64,000 nt of DNA from Sphingomonadales bacterium (GCA_016720115.1 JADJXT010000001.1:930001-994000); one strand, 5' to 3'. Shown: positions 39,903-48,749, counted from the stretch's first letter. Notes: generated by a model from the letters alone, not told the origin. Numbers and translations: made by a program.

Positions 39903-40748
39903 ATGAGATTCGCTGGAAAGACGGCGGTCGTCACGGGCGCGGCATCGGGCATCGGCAAGGCAACCTGCCTCAGGCTTGCAGAGGAAGGCGCAACCGTCAT
40001 TGCCGGCGATATTGACGAAGCTGGTGGCAGCGAACTTGCCGCCACCTCGAACGGAAAAATCTTCTTCAGGCGCACCGATGTCTGCAACGTCGATGATATC
40101 AAGGCGCTGATGGATTTCGCGGCTGAAAAGACTGGCGGCATCGATATTGTCTTCAACAATGCGGGCGCGCCGGGCGATCGTGCGACGATTGACGAGATCG
40201 AACCCGAGGGGTGGGACCGGACGATGGACCTGCTGTTGCGATCGGTGGCGATGGGCATCCGTTATGCGGTGCCGTATATGAAAGGGCGCAAGGGCGCGTC
40301 GATCGTCAATACGGCAAGTGTTGCAGCGCTGGGTGCGGGCTATTCGCCTTCGGCCTATGCCGTTGCCAAAATCGGGGTGTTGCACCTGTCCAAAATGGCG
40401 GCGGCGGAACTTGCGCGCTATGACATTCGCGTCAACGCGATCTGCCCGGGCTTCATCAAGACCAACATCTTTGCGGCCGCGCTCGAAGTACCGGCAGAAC
40501 AGCGCGATGCCGCCAATGTCGTGATCCACGAAGTTGCCAATGACGCGCAACCGGTAAAGGGCGGCGGCAATCCCGAAGATATCGCTTCGATGGTGGCCTA
40601 TCTCGCCAGCGATGAGGCGCGCTTCATCACCGGCACGCATATGGTGGTCGATGGCGGCATTACGATCGGCCCGCGCCATAGCTGGGATGAAAACGCCCCG
40701 GCGATGTTCGATTCGGTCGCAAGCTTTGCCGAAGCGGCCAAGGAATGA
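39903..40748 (+). CDS. SDR family oxidoreductase
   Basis: 281 residues. TGAASGIGK is the nucleotide-binding Gly motif, DIDEAGG suggests NAD preference (Asp after beta-2), NNAG is present, Ser is in NTASVAALG and Y-x3-K is YAVAK. The C-terminal FITGTHMVVDGGITIG is standard, followed by a tail of about 25 residues. The start at 39903 is preceded by AAGGAGAGGA. It is first in the rightward arm and overlaps the symporter gene by four bases. Likely a hydroxyl dehydrogenase acting on the imported compound or its CoA ester. Confidence 0.9.
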   Translation: MRFAGKTAVVTGAASGIGKATCLRLAEEGATVIAGDIDEAGGSELAATSNGKIFFRRTDVCNVDDIKALMDFAAEKTGGIDIVFNNAGAPGDRATIDEIEPEGWDRTMDLLLRSVAMGIRYAVPYMKGRKGASIVNTASVAALGAGYSPSAYAVAKIGVLHLSKMAAAELARYDIRVNAICPGFIKTNIFAAALEVPAEQRDAANVVIHEVANDAQPVKGGGNPEDIASMVAYLASDEARFITGTHMVVDGGITIGPRHSWDENAPAMFDSVASFAEAAKE

Positions 40749-42190
40749 CCATTACCTCGGACGGACGCGTTCCGACCCGCATCAAATTCTTTCACGGCTT
40801 TGGCAGCATTGCCTATGGCGTGAAGGAGAACGGCTTTTCGACCTTCCTCCTGCTGTTCTACAATCAGGTGATCGGGATGGATGCCCGGCTGGTTGGTGCA
40901 GCACTGGCGATTGCAATGGTCGTCGATGCCTTTGCCGATCCGATCATCGGGCATATGAGCGACCGCACCTATTCGCGCTGGGGCAGGCGCTTGCCCTGGC
41001 TCTACCTTGCCGCAGTTCCGCTGGCGGCCTCGTGGATGCTGCTCTGGCATCCGCCGGGGCTGGAGGGGTGGCAGGCCTTTGGCTATCTGGTCGTGACAGC
41101 CATTCTCGTTCGAACGCTGGTATCGGCTTGCGAAGTGCCGTCGGTGGCGATCCTGCCCGAACTGACACAGGATTATGACGAGCGGACCAAGCTGATGCGG
41201 CTGCGCTATCTGTTTGCCTGGGCAGGCGGGCTGCTCATGCTGTTCCTCGCTTATGGCGTATTCCTCGTTTCGGACAAGGAGGGCGAGGTCGGGCAGCTGC
41301 TGGCCGACGGCTATTGGCTCTACGGGATTACCGGCGCCTGCCTGATGGCGTTCACCGTCCTGCTCTCCGCGATAGGGCAGCATGAACGGCTCGCCCATCT
41401 GCCCGCCACGCAGCCGGACAAAACCACCGTGGCGCAGGCCATGCGGGAGATCTGGCATTCGGTTTCGCACCCGACCTATCTGGTGCTGATTTCCGCCGTT
41501 GCCTTTGCCGCGGTCAGCACGCAGGTCACCTATGTCCTGTCCAACTATCTGTACATCTTCGTCTGGCGTTTCCCGGAACGCTGGTTTCAGGCCTATCCCT
41601 GGTTGCTGTTTGGCAGCGTCATCATTGCATTCTTCCTTGTCGCCTATTTCAACAAGCTGTGGGGCAAGAAGGATTCGGCCTTCCGCTTCATCTTCATCAA
41701 TGCGGGTTTCTGGATCACGCCATTCCTGCTGTTTCTGGCCGGTTTCTGGCCGCAAACCGGCAGCAATCTTTCCACCGCGATGGTGTTCGCTTTCTTCTTC
41801 ATCGCCAATTGCTCGGGCGTGATTATCCAGATTTCGGTGGCGTCGATGATCGCCGATGTGGTCGAGGTGACCGAGGAGCATACCGGGCGGCGTTCGGAAG
41901 GGCTGCTCTATGCCGGCAACCTGTTCGTCCAGAAATGTGCGACGGGGGCAGGCATATTGATCGGCGGTTTCATCATCTCGATGGCCGGGCTTCCGGAGAA
42001 GGCAGACCCTGCAAATGTTCCCGCGCCCGTCATCGACAGCCTTGTGATTGCCTATATCAGCACGATCGTTGTGCTGGGGCTGGGCACGCTTTGGCGGATC
42101 CGCAAATTCCCGATCACGCGTGCCGACCATGAAGAACGTGTACGGCGGCTTGCGGATGGCGAAAAAACAGTTGAAGCAGGGGCCGGATAG
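40745..42190 (+). CDS. GPH-type (MelB-like) cation symporter, MFS superfamily
   Basis: 481 residues with about 12 membrane segments. The N-terminus (KFFHGFGSIAYGVKENGFSTFLLLFYNQVIGM) and DAFADPIIGHMSDRTYSRWGRRLPWL match the glycoside-pentoside-hexuronide symporter family, including the cation-site Asp pair on helix 2. Known members carry sugars with Na+ or H+, but sphingomonad members commonly lie in lipid or terpenoid clusters, and no sugar enzyme is near here. Its ATG overlaps the SDR stop, so import and first oxidation are coupled. Cargo is inferred to be an organic acid or glycoside. Confidence 0.88.
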   Translation: MTITSDGRVPTRIKFFHGFGSIAYGVKENGFSTFLLLFYNQVIGMDARLVGAALAIAMVVDAFADPIIGHMSDRTYSRWGRRLPWLYLAAVPLAASWMLLWHPPGLEGWQAFGYLVVTAILVRTLVSACEVPSVAILPELTQDYDERTKLMRLRYLFAWAGGLLMLFLAYGVFLVSDKEGEVGQLLADGYWLYGITGACLMAFTVLLSAIGQHERLAHLPATQPDKTTVAQAMREIWHSVSHPTYLVLISAVAFAAVSTQVTYVLSNYLYIFVWRFPERWFQAYPWLLFGSVIIAFFLVAYFNKLWGKKDSAFRFIFINAGFWITPFLLFLAGFWPQTGSNLSTAMVFAFFFIANCSGVIIQISVASMIADVVEVTEEHTGRRSEGLLYAGNLFVQKCATGAGILIGGFIISMAGLPEKADPANVPAPVIDSLVIAYISTIVVLGLGTLWRIRKFPITRADHEERVRRLADGEKTVEAGAG

Positions 42191-42206
42191 GCCCAAGGAA
42201 ATCCAG

Positions 42207-42222
42207 TTAACTGGACGATTAA
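42207..42222. promoter_or_regulatory. TTAA-N8-TTAA box, copy 3
   Basis: TTAACTGGACGATTAA lies 16 bases before the start of the ACAD10/11-like gene. It matches the spacing and the GATTAA half of the boxes at 6628 and 26982. Inferred operator or internal promoter element. Confidence 0.4.
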
Positions 42223-42238
42223 AAAGAGGACGACTCGC

Positions 42239-43525
42239 ATGGACTTTACCTTCACCGAACGCGAAACCTACTGGCGCGACCGTATCCGGAACCATATCGA
42301 CACCTACCTCCGTCCGCGTGTCGCAGATTACAAGAAAGAGGATGCAACCGGCGAGCGCTGGAAGGTGTTGCAAGTCGTTGAAGAGGAAAAAGCGCGCGCC
42401 AAGGCTGCCGGGCTCTGGAACCTGTTCATGCCGCCGCAGGGGGCCAACCCGCACCTCGATACCACGGTAGAGTTTGACGGCCCGCAACTGACCAATGTCG
42501 AATATGCACTGTGCGCGGAGGAAATGGGCCGTGTCGGCTTTGCGTCCGAAGTGTTCAACTGCTCGGCCCCCGACACCGGCAATATGGAAGTCTTCCACCG
42601 CTACGGCACTGCCGAGCAGAAGAAGAGGTGGCTGGTGCCGCTGATGAATGGCGAAATCCGCTCGGCCTTCCTGATGACCGAACCGGCGGTCGCCTCGTCC
42701 GACGCCACCAATATCGAAACCCGCATGGTGCGCGATGGTGACGAATATGTCATCAACGGCACCAAATGGTGGTCGTCGGGTCTGGGCGATCCGCGCTGCA
42801 AGGTTGCGATCGTGATGGGCAAGACCGACACCGGCGCGCAGAAGCACCAGCAACAGTCGCAGATCATTGTGCCGATGGACGCGCCGGGCGTGAACATCCT
42901 GCGCCATTTGCCGGTTTTCGGTTATGACGATGCGCCGCATGGCCATATGGAAGTTGAACTGAAGGACGTCCGCGTTCCTGTGGATAATGTGATCCTTGGC
43001 GAAGGTCGCGGTTTTGAAATCGCGCAGGGTCGCCTTGGGCCGGGCCGCATCCACCACTGCATGCGCACCATCGGCGTTGCCGAAGAGTCGCTGGAAAAAA
43101 TGTGCCGACGCCTGACCAGCCGCGTCGCATTCGGCAAGACCATTGCAGAACACAGCGTCTGGCACGAACGGATTGCCCGCGCACGCATCGACATCGAAAT
43201 GACGCGTCTGCTCTGCCTGAAGGCAGCGCAGATGATGGACACGGTGGGCAACAAGGCGGCTGCCAACGAGATTGCGATGATCAAGGTTCAGGCACCGAAC
43301 ATGGCGCTCCAGATCATCGACGATGCCATCCAGGCGCATGGCGGCGGCGGCGTTTCCGAAGATTTCGGCCTGGCTTCGGCCTGGGCGCATCAGCGGACGC
43401 TGCGTCTCGCCGACGGTCCGGATGAAGTTCACAACCGTGCCATTGCCCGCATGGAACTGGGCAAATATGGCGGTGTCCGCGGCGGCGTAGAACTGTCGAG
43501 TGGCAATCTGGCGGTGACGCGCTGA
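42239..43525 (+). CDS. Acyl-CoA dehydrogenase, ACAD10/11-like
   Basis: 428 residues, longer than typical dehydrogenases and matching the ACAD10/11 clade: PPQGANPHLDTTVEFDGPQLTNVEYA, MTEPAVASSDATNIET in place of TEPGxGSD, NGTKWWSSG, and a C-terminal loop RLADGPDEVH with Asp where medium-chain enzymes have Glu. In animals this domain is fused to an APH-type kinase and works on 4-hydroxyacyl-CoAs; in Pseudomonas the separate LvaC and LvaA do the equivalent job. Here the kinase-like gene is two genes downstream. The start follows AGAGGACGA. Its stop shares one base with the next ATG. Confidence 0.9.
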   Translation: MDFTFTERETYWRDRIRNHIDTYLRPRVADYKKEDATGERWKVLQVVEEEKARAKAAGLWNLFMPPQGANPHLDTTVEFDGPQLTNVEYALCAEEMGRVGFASEVFNCSAPDTGNMEVFHRYGTAEQKKRWLVPLMNGEIRSAFLMTEPAVASSDATNIETRMVRDGDEYVINGTKWWSSGLGDPRCKVAIVMGKTDTGAQKHQQQSQIIVPMDAPGVNILRHLPVFGYDDAPHGHMEVELKDVRVPVDNVILGEGRGFEIAQGRLGPGRIHHCMRTIGVAEESLEKMCRRLTSRVAFGKTIAEHSVWHERIARARIDIEMTRLLCLKAAQMMDTVGNKAAANEIAMIKVQAPNMALQIIDDAIQAHGGGGVSEDFGLASAWAHQRTLRLADGPDEVHNRAIARMELGKYGGVRGGVELSSGNLAVTR

Positions 43526-44613
43526 TGAAAGCTGCTGTCCTTATCGAACCGGGCAAACCGCTCGAAATAGAAACCCTGCAAATCTCCAAACCGGGGCCGC
43601 ATGAGGTGCTTATCCGCAATGCGGCCTGCGGGCTGTGCCATTCGGACCTGCACTTCATCGAAGGCACCTATCCGCATCCGTTGCCCGCTGTGCCGGGCCA
43701 CGAAGCGGCGGGTATTGTCGAAGCGGTGGGTTCGGAAGTCCGCACGGTAAAGCCGGGCGATGCCGTCATCACCTGCCTTTCCGCCTTTTGCGGGCATTGC
43801 GAATTTTGCGTCACCGGGCGCATGTCGCTCTGCCTTGGGGCGGACACGCGCCGGAACCCTGACGAGCCTTCGCGCCTCTCGCGGCCCGATGGCTCGCCGG
43901 TCAACCAGATGCTCAATCTTTCGGCCTTTGCCGAAATGATGCTGATCCACGAACATGCCTGCACCCGCATCGACCCCGAAATGCCGCTCGACCGGGCGGC
44001 GGTGATCGGCTGCGCGGTGACAACCGGGGCGGGCACGATCTTCAATGCCTGCAAGGTGACGCCGGGCGAAACCGTTGCCGTGGTCGGCTGCGGCGGGGTT
44101 GGCCTTGCCACGATCAACGCGGCGAAGATTGCCGGGGCAGGGCGGATCATCGCGGCAGACCCGATCCCCGAAAAGCGCGAACTGGCGAGGAAGCTGGGCG
44201 CGACCGACCTGGTCGATGCCCTGGCCGACGATGCCGCTGCGCAGATTATCGATCTGACTAACGGCGGTGTCGATCATGCGGTCGAGGCGGTCGGGCGTCC
44301 GGCATCGGGCGAACTGGCGGTGAAATCGCTGCGGCGCGGCGGCACCGCCACCATCCTTGGCATGATGCCGCTGCAACATTCGGTCGGCCTGTCGGCTATG
44401 GACCTGCTTTCGGGCAAGAAACTGCAAGGGGCAATCATGGGCGGCAACCGCTTCCCGGTCGATATGCCGCGCCTTGTCGATTTCTACATGCGCGGGCTGC
44501 TCGATCTCGACAGCATCATCGCCGAGCGTATCCCGCTTGAGCAGATCAATGAAGGTTTTGAAAAGATGAAGAAGGGCGATAGTGCGCGCAGCGTCATCGT
44601 GTTCGATCAATGA
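43525..44613 (+). CDS. Zinc-dependent alcohol dehydrogenase (MDR, class III-like)
   Basis: 362 residues. GLCHSDLHFIEG has the catalytic zinc Cys, GHEAAGIVEAVG the zinc His/Glu, CGHCEFCVTGRMSLC the four-Cys structural zinc lobe, and VVGCGGVGLATI the NAD-binding fold. It oxidises an alcohol to an aldehyde or ketone or the reverse. Its position between the ACAD10/11-like and kinase-like genes, with one- and four-base overlaps, suggests the alcohol is a pathway intermediate. NDMA-dependent or class III identity is uncertain. Confidence 0.9.
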   Translation: MKAAVLIEPGKPLEIETLQISKPGPHEVLIRNAACGLCHSDLHFIEGTYPHPLPAVPGHEAAGIVEAVGSEVRTVKPGDAVITCLSAFCGHCEFCVTGRMSLCLGADTRRNPDEPSRLSRPDGSPVNQMLNLSAFAEMMLIHEHACTRIDPEMPLDRAAVIGCAVTTGAGTIFNACKVTPGETVAVVGCGGVGLATINAAKIAGAGRIIAADPIPEKRELARKLGATDLVDALADDAAAQIIDLTNGGVDHAVEAVGRPASGELAVKSLRRGGTATILGMMPLQHSVGLSAMDLLSGKKLQGAIMGGNRFPVDMPRLVDFYMRGLLDLDSIIAERIPLEQINEGFEKMKKGDSARSVIVFDQ

Positions 44614-45689
44614 GCGACGCGGCTGCCATGAATGCCGAGGAAGCCTTTGTCGGCACGGTCGAACCTGAAGGTGCGGACAAGCTTGACGAAGGCCGCCTCA
44701 CCGAATGGATGCAGGCCAATGTGGAGGGCTTCAAGGGCCCCTTGCACCTGACCAAGTTCAAGGGCGGGCAATCGAACCCGACTTACAAGATCGCGGCGGA
44801 ATCGGGCAATTATGTGCTGCGGCGCAAGCCATTCGGCCCGCTGCTGCCTTCTGCCCATGCGGTCGATCGCGAATATAAGGTGCAGGCCGGGATGTACAAA
44901 ACCGGCTTTCCGGTCGCCCGGCAATATGGCCTGTGCACCGACGACGATGTGCTCGGCAGCTGGTTCTATGTCATGGGCATGGTCGATGGCCGTACCATCT
45001 GGAACGGTGCGATGCCGGGCAGCACACCTGCGGAACGTCACGCGGTCTATTGCGAGATGTTCGATGTGCTCGCGCAGTTGCACAATACGCCGATCGAGGC
45101 GGCGGGGCTGGAGGAGTTTGGCAAGCCCGGCAACTATTTCGGTCGCCAGGTCGATCGCTGGACAAAGCAGTACCGCCTTTCGGAAACCGAAACCATGTCA
45201 GGGATGGAGCGGCTGATCGAATGGTTGCCCGCGACCCTGCCCGAACAGACCCGCACCAGCGTGGTCCATGGCGATTTCCGCATCGACAATGCCATTTTCG
45301 ATCATAACGGCCCGAAATGCCTCGCTGTGCTCGATTGGGAATTGTCGACATTGGGCGATCCGCTTGCCGATTTCTCCTATGTCGCGATGGCATGGGTGAC
45401 GGAAAATGGCGGCCGTTCCGGCGTCAAGGATCTGGACCGCAAGGAACTGGGTATTCCAGAGCTTGAGGAAATGGTCGAACGCTATTGCACCGCAACCGGT
45501 CGCGACAGCATCCCCGATCTCAACTGGTATCTTGCCTATAATTTCTTCCGCCTCGCCGGCATCATGCAGGGCATCAAGAAGCGGGTGATTGACGGCACCG
45601 CCAGCTCCGCGCATGCCAAGGCGATGTCCGACCGCGTCACCCCGCTGGTCGACAAGGCGTTGGAATTTGCGGTGAAGGCCGGAGCGTAA
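44610..45689 (+). CDS. APH-fold phosphotransferase, ACAD10/11 kinase-like (LvaA-like)
   Basis: 359 residues. Early KFKGGQSNPTYKI and YVLRRKPFGPLLPSAHAVDREY place it in the acyl-CoA-dehydrogenase-associated branch of the aminoglycoside phosphotransferase fold. The catalytic loop is VVHGDFRIDNAIF (H-G-D-x4-N) near residue 219, and the metal Asp lies in LDWELSTLGDP near 241. Human ACAD10/11 N-terminal domains and LvaA phosphorylate the 4-hydroxyl of acyl-CoAs. The genes are separate here but in the same operon. Antibiotic resistance is unlikely. Followed by a repeat element. Confidence 0.88.
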   Translation: MSDAAAMNAEEAFVGTVEPEGADKLDEGRLTEWMQANVEGFKGPLHLTKFKGGQSNPTYKIAAESGNYVLRRKPFGPLLPSAHAVDREYKVQAGMYKTGFPVARQYGLCTDDDVLGSWFYVMGMVDGRTIWNGAMPGSTPAERHAVYCEMFDVLAQLHNTPIEAAGLEEFGKPGNYFGRQVDRWTKQYRLSETETMSGMERLIEWLPATLPEQTRTSVVHGDFRIDNAIFDHNGPKCLAVLDWELSTLGDPLADFSYVAMAWVTENGGRSGVKDLDRKELGIPELEEMVERYCTATGRDSIPDLNWYLAYNFFRLAGIMQGIKKRVIDGTASSAHAKAMSDRVTPLVDKALEFAVKAGA

Positions 45690-45693
45690 GTCA

Positions 45694-45784
45694 GCGTCGC
45701 CCCGGTGAAGGCCGGGGCCGCAGCAGGTTTGCTCGAAACCTGCTGCGTAAACTTCCAGCGGCCCCAGCCTGCGCTGGGGCGACG
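45694..45784. repeat. Palindromic repeat, family D
   Basis: The ends CGTCGCCCC and GGGGCGACG are inverted. Inside lie CCCCGG-TGAAGG-CCGGGG, GCAGCAGGTTT-GCTCG-AAACCTGCTGC and GCCCCAGC-CTGC-GCTGGGGC. It separates the kinase-like gene from the two SDR genes. Confidence 0.85.
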
Positions 45785-45798
45785 ATTTTGGAGGATGT

Positions 45799-46572
45799 AT
45801 GAGTCTTTTCGACATGACCGGGCAGGTCGCGCTCATCACCGGATCATCGCGCGGTATCGGCAGGGCGATTGCCGAGGAAATGGCCGAGCATGGCGCGAAG
45901 GTCGTAATATCCAGCCGCAAGATCGACGCCTGTGAGGAAGTCGCTGCCACGATCAACGCGAAACATGGCGCGGGCACCGCTGTGGCCATCGCCGCCAATA
46001 TCTCGTCAAAGGAAAGTCTGCAGCAACTGGTCGACGAAACTCGAAAGGCGTTTGGAAAGATCACCGCTCTGGTCTGCAACGCGGCCTCCAACCCTTATTA
46101 TGGCGCTGCAGGTGGGATCAGCGACGACCAGTTCCGCAAGATACTCGACAACAATATCCTGTCGAACCACTGGCTGATCCATATGGTGGCGCCCGAAATG
46201 CTCGAACGCGGCGAAGGATCGGTGACGGTCATTTCCTCGATTGCCGGAATCAAGGGATCGACCGTCATCGGTGCCTATGCGATTTCAAAGGCTGCGGACA
46301 TGCAATTGGCGCGCAACCTGGCCGAAGAATTCGGGCCGAAAGGGGTGCGGGTGAACTGCATCGCGCCGGGGCTGATCAAGACCGATTTTGCGCGTGCGCT
46401 GTGGGAAAATCCGGATAATCTGGAGGTTGCGACCCGTCGCTCGTCGCTGCGTCGCATTGGCGAACCGCACGAGATTGCGGGTGCCGCGGTATTCCTTGCG
46501 AGCAGGGCAGGCGGATTTACAACCGGACAAACCATCGTCATCGACGGCGGCAACACGATTTCAGGAGGATGA
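45799..46572 (+). CDS. SDR family oxidoreductase
   Basis: 257 residues. TGSSRGIGR, CNAASNPYYG (a variant of NNAG), SSIAG with the catalytic Ser, YAISK as Y-x3-K and FTTGQTIVIDGG are present. SSRKIDACE after beta-2 has Arg/Lys, suggesting NADP(H). The asparagine block ASNPYYG is typical of dehydrogenases in sphingomonad and actinobacterial lipid or steroid clusters. The start follows GGAGGATGT. Coupled to the next SDR gene. Confidence 0.9.
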   Translation: MSLFDMTGQVALITGSSRGIGRAIAEEMAEHGAKVVISSRKIDACEEVAATINAKHGAGTAVAIAANISSKESLQQLVDETRKAFGKITALVCNAASNPYYGAAGGISDDQFRKILDNNILSNHWLIHMVAPEMLERGEGSVTVISSIAGIKGSTVIGAYAISKAADMQLARNLAEEFGPKGVRVNCIAPGLIKTDFARALWENPDNLEVATRRSSLRRIGEPHEIAGAAVFLASRAGGFTTGQTIVIDGGNTISGG

Positions 46573-46574
46573 GC

Positions 46575-47378
46575 ATGGGCGCTTTGGCAGGCAAGACAGC
46601 AATCATAACAGGCGCCGGTTCGGGCATCGGCCGGGCATCGGCGCTGCGCTTTGCCGCAGAGGGTGCCAAACTGGTGATCGGCGACAAGACCGATGCGGTG
46701 TTCGAAACCGCCAAGCTGGTGGAGGCTGCGGGTGGCACCGTCACCGCGCTGCAGATCGATGCCGGGGTCGAGGCCGATGTCGTCAGCCTCGTTGAGACGG
46801 CAAAGGCGAACTATGGCGGCCTCGATGTTGCCTTCGCCAATGCCGGGATCATCGGCGATATGGGCGGGATTTTCGAAATTGACCCGGCCACAATGGCCGA
46901 AACCTTCCGCGTTAATGTGATCGGCCCTGCTCTGATGGTCAAACATGCGGGCAAGGCGATGGTCGATCAGGGCCGCGGCGGCGCGATCGTGCTGACCGCC
47001 AGCGTTGCAGGCCTCAATTCGGGCGCGGGCCCGCTGACCTATTCGGCATCGAAGGCAGGCGTTATCAACCTTGCCAAGACGGCGGCGCAGCAACTCACGA
47101 CATCGGGCGTGCGGGTGAATGCGATCTGCCCCGGCCTCACCGAAACCGGGATGACCAAGCCGACCTTCGATTATGCCCGTTCGAAGGATGTGATGCACAA
47201 GGTCGGCCAGCTGAACCCGCTGAAGCGCGCGGCACAGGCCGAAGAACTCGCCAACGTCGCGCTGTTCCTTGCCTCCGATCAGGCGAGCTATGTCAACGGG
47301 CAGGCGATTGCGGTCGATGGCGGGCTCACCAGCTCGCATCCGGTGACGCGGCAATTATTGGGGCAAACGGCGCATTGA
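46575..47378 (+). CDS. SDR family oxidoreductase
   Basis: 267 residues from the ATG at 46575. That start is preferred to the ATG at 46569 because AGGAGG lies at 46563-46568, six bases before it, but directly abuts the other. TGAGSGIGR, ANAGI, Ser in TASVAGL, Y-x3-K as YSASK and YVNGQAIAVDGG are present, with Asp in GDKTDAV suggesting NAD. It lies two bases after the preceding SDR stop. The two SDRs could act on different hydroxyls or in opposite directions on one substrate. A repeat follows. Confidence 0.9.
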   Translation: MGALAGKTAIITGAGSGIGRASALRFAAEGAKLVIGDKTDAVFETAKLVEAAGGTVTALQIDAGVEADVVSLVETAKANYGGLDVAFANAGIIGDMGGIFEIDPATMAETFRVNVIGPALMVKHAGKAMVDQGRGGAIVLTASVAGLNSGAGPLTYSASKAGVINLAKTAAQQLTTSGVRVNAICPGLTETGMTKPTFDYARSKDVMHKVGQLNPLKRAAQAEELANVALFLASDQASYVNGQAIAVDGGLTSSHPVTRQLLGQTAH

Positions 47379-47398
47379 TGCCGGAAATATATCAACCA

Positions 47399-47510
47399 CG
47401 TCATGCTGAACTTGCTTCAGCATCCATCGTGCCTCTCAAGCCCAAGGGTGGAGAGGAGAAATGGACCCTGGAGCCGAACGCGTGCTTGCACAAACAAGTT
47501 CAGGGTGACG
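47399..47510. repeat. Palindromic repeat, family E
   Basis: It begins CGTCATGCTGAACTTG with the hairpin ATGCTGAA-CTTGC-TTCAGCAT and ends AACAAGTTCAGGGTGACG, so CGTCA and TGACG face each other. The middle holds GGACCCTGGA. It closely resembles common alphaproteobacterial GTTCAG repeats and lies between an SDR and a serine hydrolase. Confidence 0.85.
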
Positions 47511-47533
47511 GTGTTTTTTTTTGGAGAGTTTAG

Positions 47534-48733
47534 TTGAGCAACACAAACCCGCTAGAACTCGGCTTCCTGCCGGACCGGCTCGACCGGATCGGCGCGCATA
47601 TCCAGGCGAAATATCTCGACAGCGGCAAGCTGCCCTTTGGCGCGCTGCTCATCGGGCGCGGCGACGACATCGCCCACATATGGGCCTCGGGCGTCGAACA
47701 GGATGCCATTTTCCGCATCGCCAGCATGACCAAGCCGATCACCTCGATCGCCTTCATGCAACTGGTCGAACAGGGCAAGGTCGCGCTGAGCGAACCGGTC
47801 GCAAAATATATCCCCGAATTTGCCGATCTGGGCGTGTTCGTGAATGGCGGGGGCAATGTGCCCTTTGCGACACGCCCGCCAACGACGCGGCTCAACATCA
47901 TCGATGTGCTGCGCCACACCACCGGCTTCACCTACAGCTTTCAGGAACGCACGCCGGTCGATGCGGCCTATCGCAAGACCGAGCTTGAGCACTGGATGAA
48001 GAATGACAGCCAGAGCTTCATCGACCATTTGGCGCAGATCCCGCTCGAATTCGATCCCGGCACCAGCTGGAACTATTCGGTTTCGACCGATGTTCTCGGC
48101 ATATTGGTCGAACGTATTTCGGGCCAGTCGCTCGGTGACTATTTCCGCGAGCATATCTTCGAACCGTTGGGCATGAAGGATACCGGGTTCAGGGTAGCGG
48201 GCGATGAGGCGCACCGCATTCCGCCCTGCTATGCCTTCCACCCCAGGGACAAGATGGTGCTCACCGACAAGGCTGGTGCCGAAAGCCTGTGGGCGCAGGG
48301 CTGGAAATTCGAATCGGGCGGCGGCGGGCTTGCCTCGACTCTCCATGATTATCACCGTTTCTGCCGGATGCTGCTCAACGGCGGCGCATTGGATGGCGTG
48401 CAGATCGTCAGCCCCAAGACGCTCGAACTGATGACCGCAAACCATCTGCCCGGCGGCGGCGATCTGACGCAGCATTCGAAATCCTTGTTCAGCGAGGCGG
48501 AAAATGCGGGCATCGGTTTCGGCCTCGGTTTTGCCTGCAATATCGATCCCGCTGCGACGATGCTGGCCGGATCGAAGGGTGAGTTCTACTGGGGCGGCAT
48601 GTATTCCACGGCCTTCCTCGTCGATCCGGTCGAAGATCTGATCATGGTTTTCATGACGCAGCTTGCGCCTTCGTCGACCTACCCGATCCGGCGTGAAATT
48701 CGCACGATGATGTATGCGGCATTGGCCGCCTGA
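47534..48733 (+). CDS. Serine hydrolase, class C beta-lactamase-like
   Basis: 399 residues. S-x-x-K is in RIASMTKPITS near residue 66, the Tyr motif is WNYSVSTD near 177, and a FYWGGMYST block replaces KTG. The start is TTG at 47534 with GGAG eight bases before. No signal peptide. It is related to, but clearly distinct from, the enzymes at 25838 and 35407, all belonging to the esterase VIII-like group. Its position directly before the FadJ-like gene suggests ester or lactone cleavage within the catabolic pathway. Confidence 0.88.
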   Translation: MSNTNPLELGFLPDRLDRIGAHIQAKYLDSGKLPFGALLIGRGDDIAHIWASGVEQDAIFRIASMTKPITSIAFMQLVEQGKVALSEPVAKYIPEFADLGVFVNGGGNVPFATRPPTTRLNIIDVLRHTTGFTYSFQERTPVDAAYRKTELEHWMKNDSQSFIDHLAQIPLEFDPGTSWNYSVSTDVLGILVERISGQSLGDYFREHIFEPLGMKDTGFRVAGDEAHRIPPCYAFHPRDKMVLTDKAGAESLWAQGWKFESGGGGLASTLHDYHRFCRMLLNGGALDGVQIVSPKTLELMTANHLPGGGDLTQHSKSLFSEAENAGIGFGLGFACNIDPAATMLAGSKGEFYWGGMYSTAFLVDPVEDLIMVFMTQLAPSSTYPIRREIRTMMYAALAA

Positions 48734-48749
48734 CAACTGGAGACAGAGA

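Noticed and set aside
40598..43432. A 944-codon open frame on the minus strand.
   Set aside because: It is exactly antisense to an SDR, a GPH symporter and an ACAD10/11-like gene, each with complete domains and motifs. The antisense product is Arg/His-rich and matches no domain; it is a by-product of GC-rich codon use.
44610..45689. Aminoglycoside phosphotransferase as an antibiotic-resistance gene.
   Set aside because: The fold is shared, but its sequence blocks and operon with an ACAD10/11-like gene point to an acyl-CoA-linked kinase.
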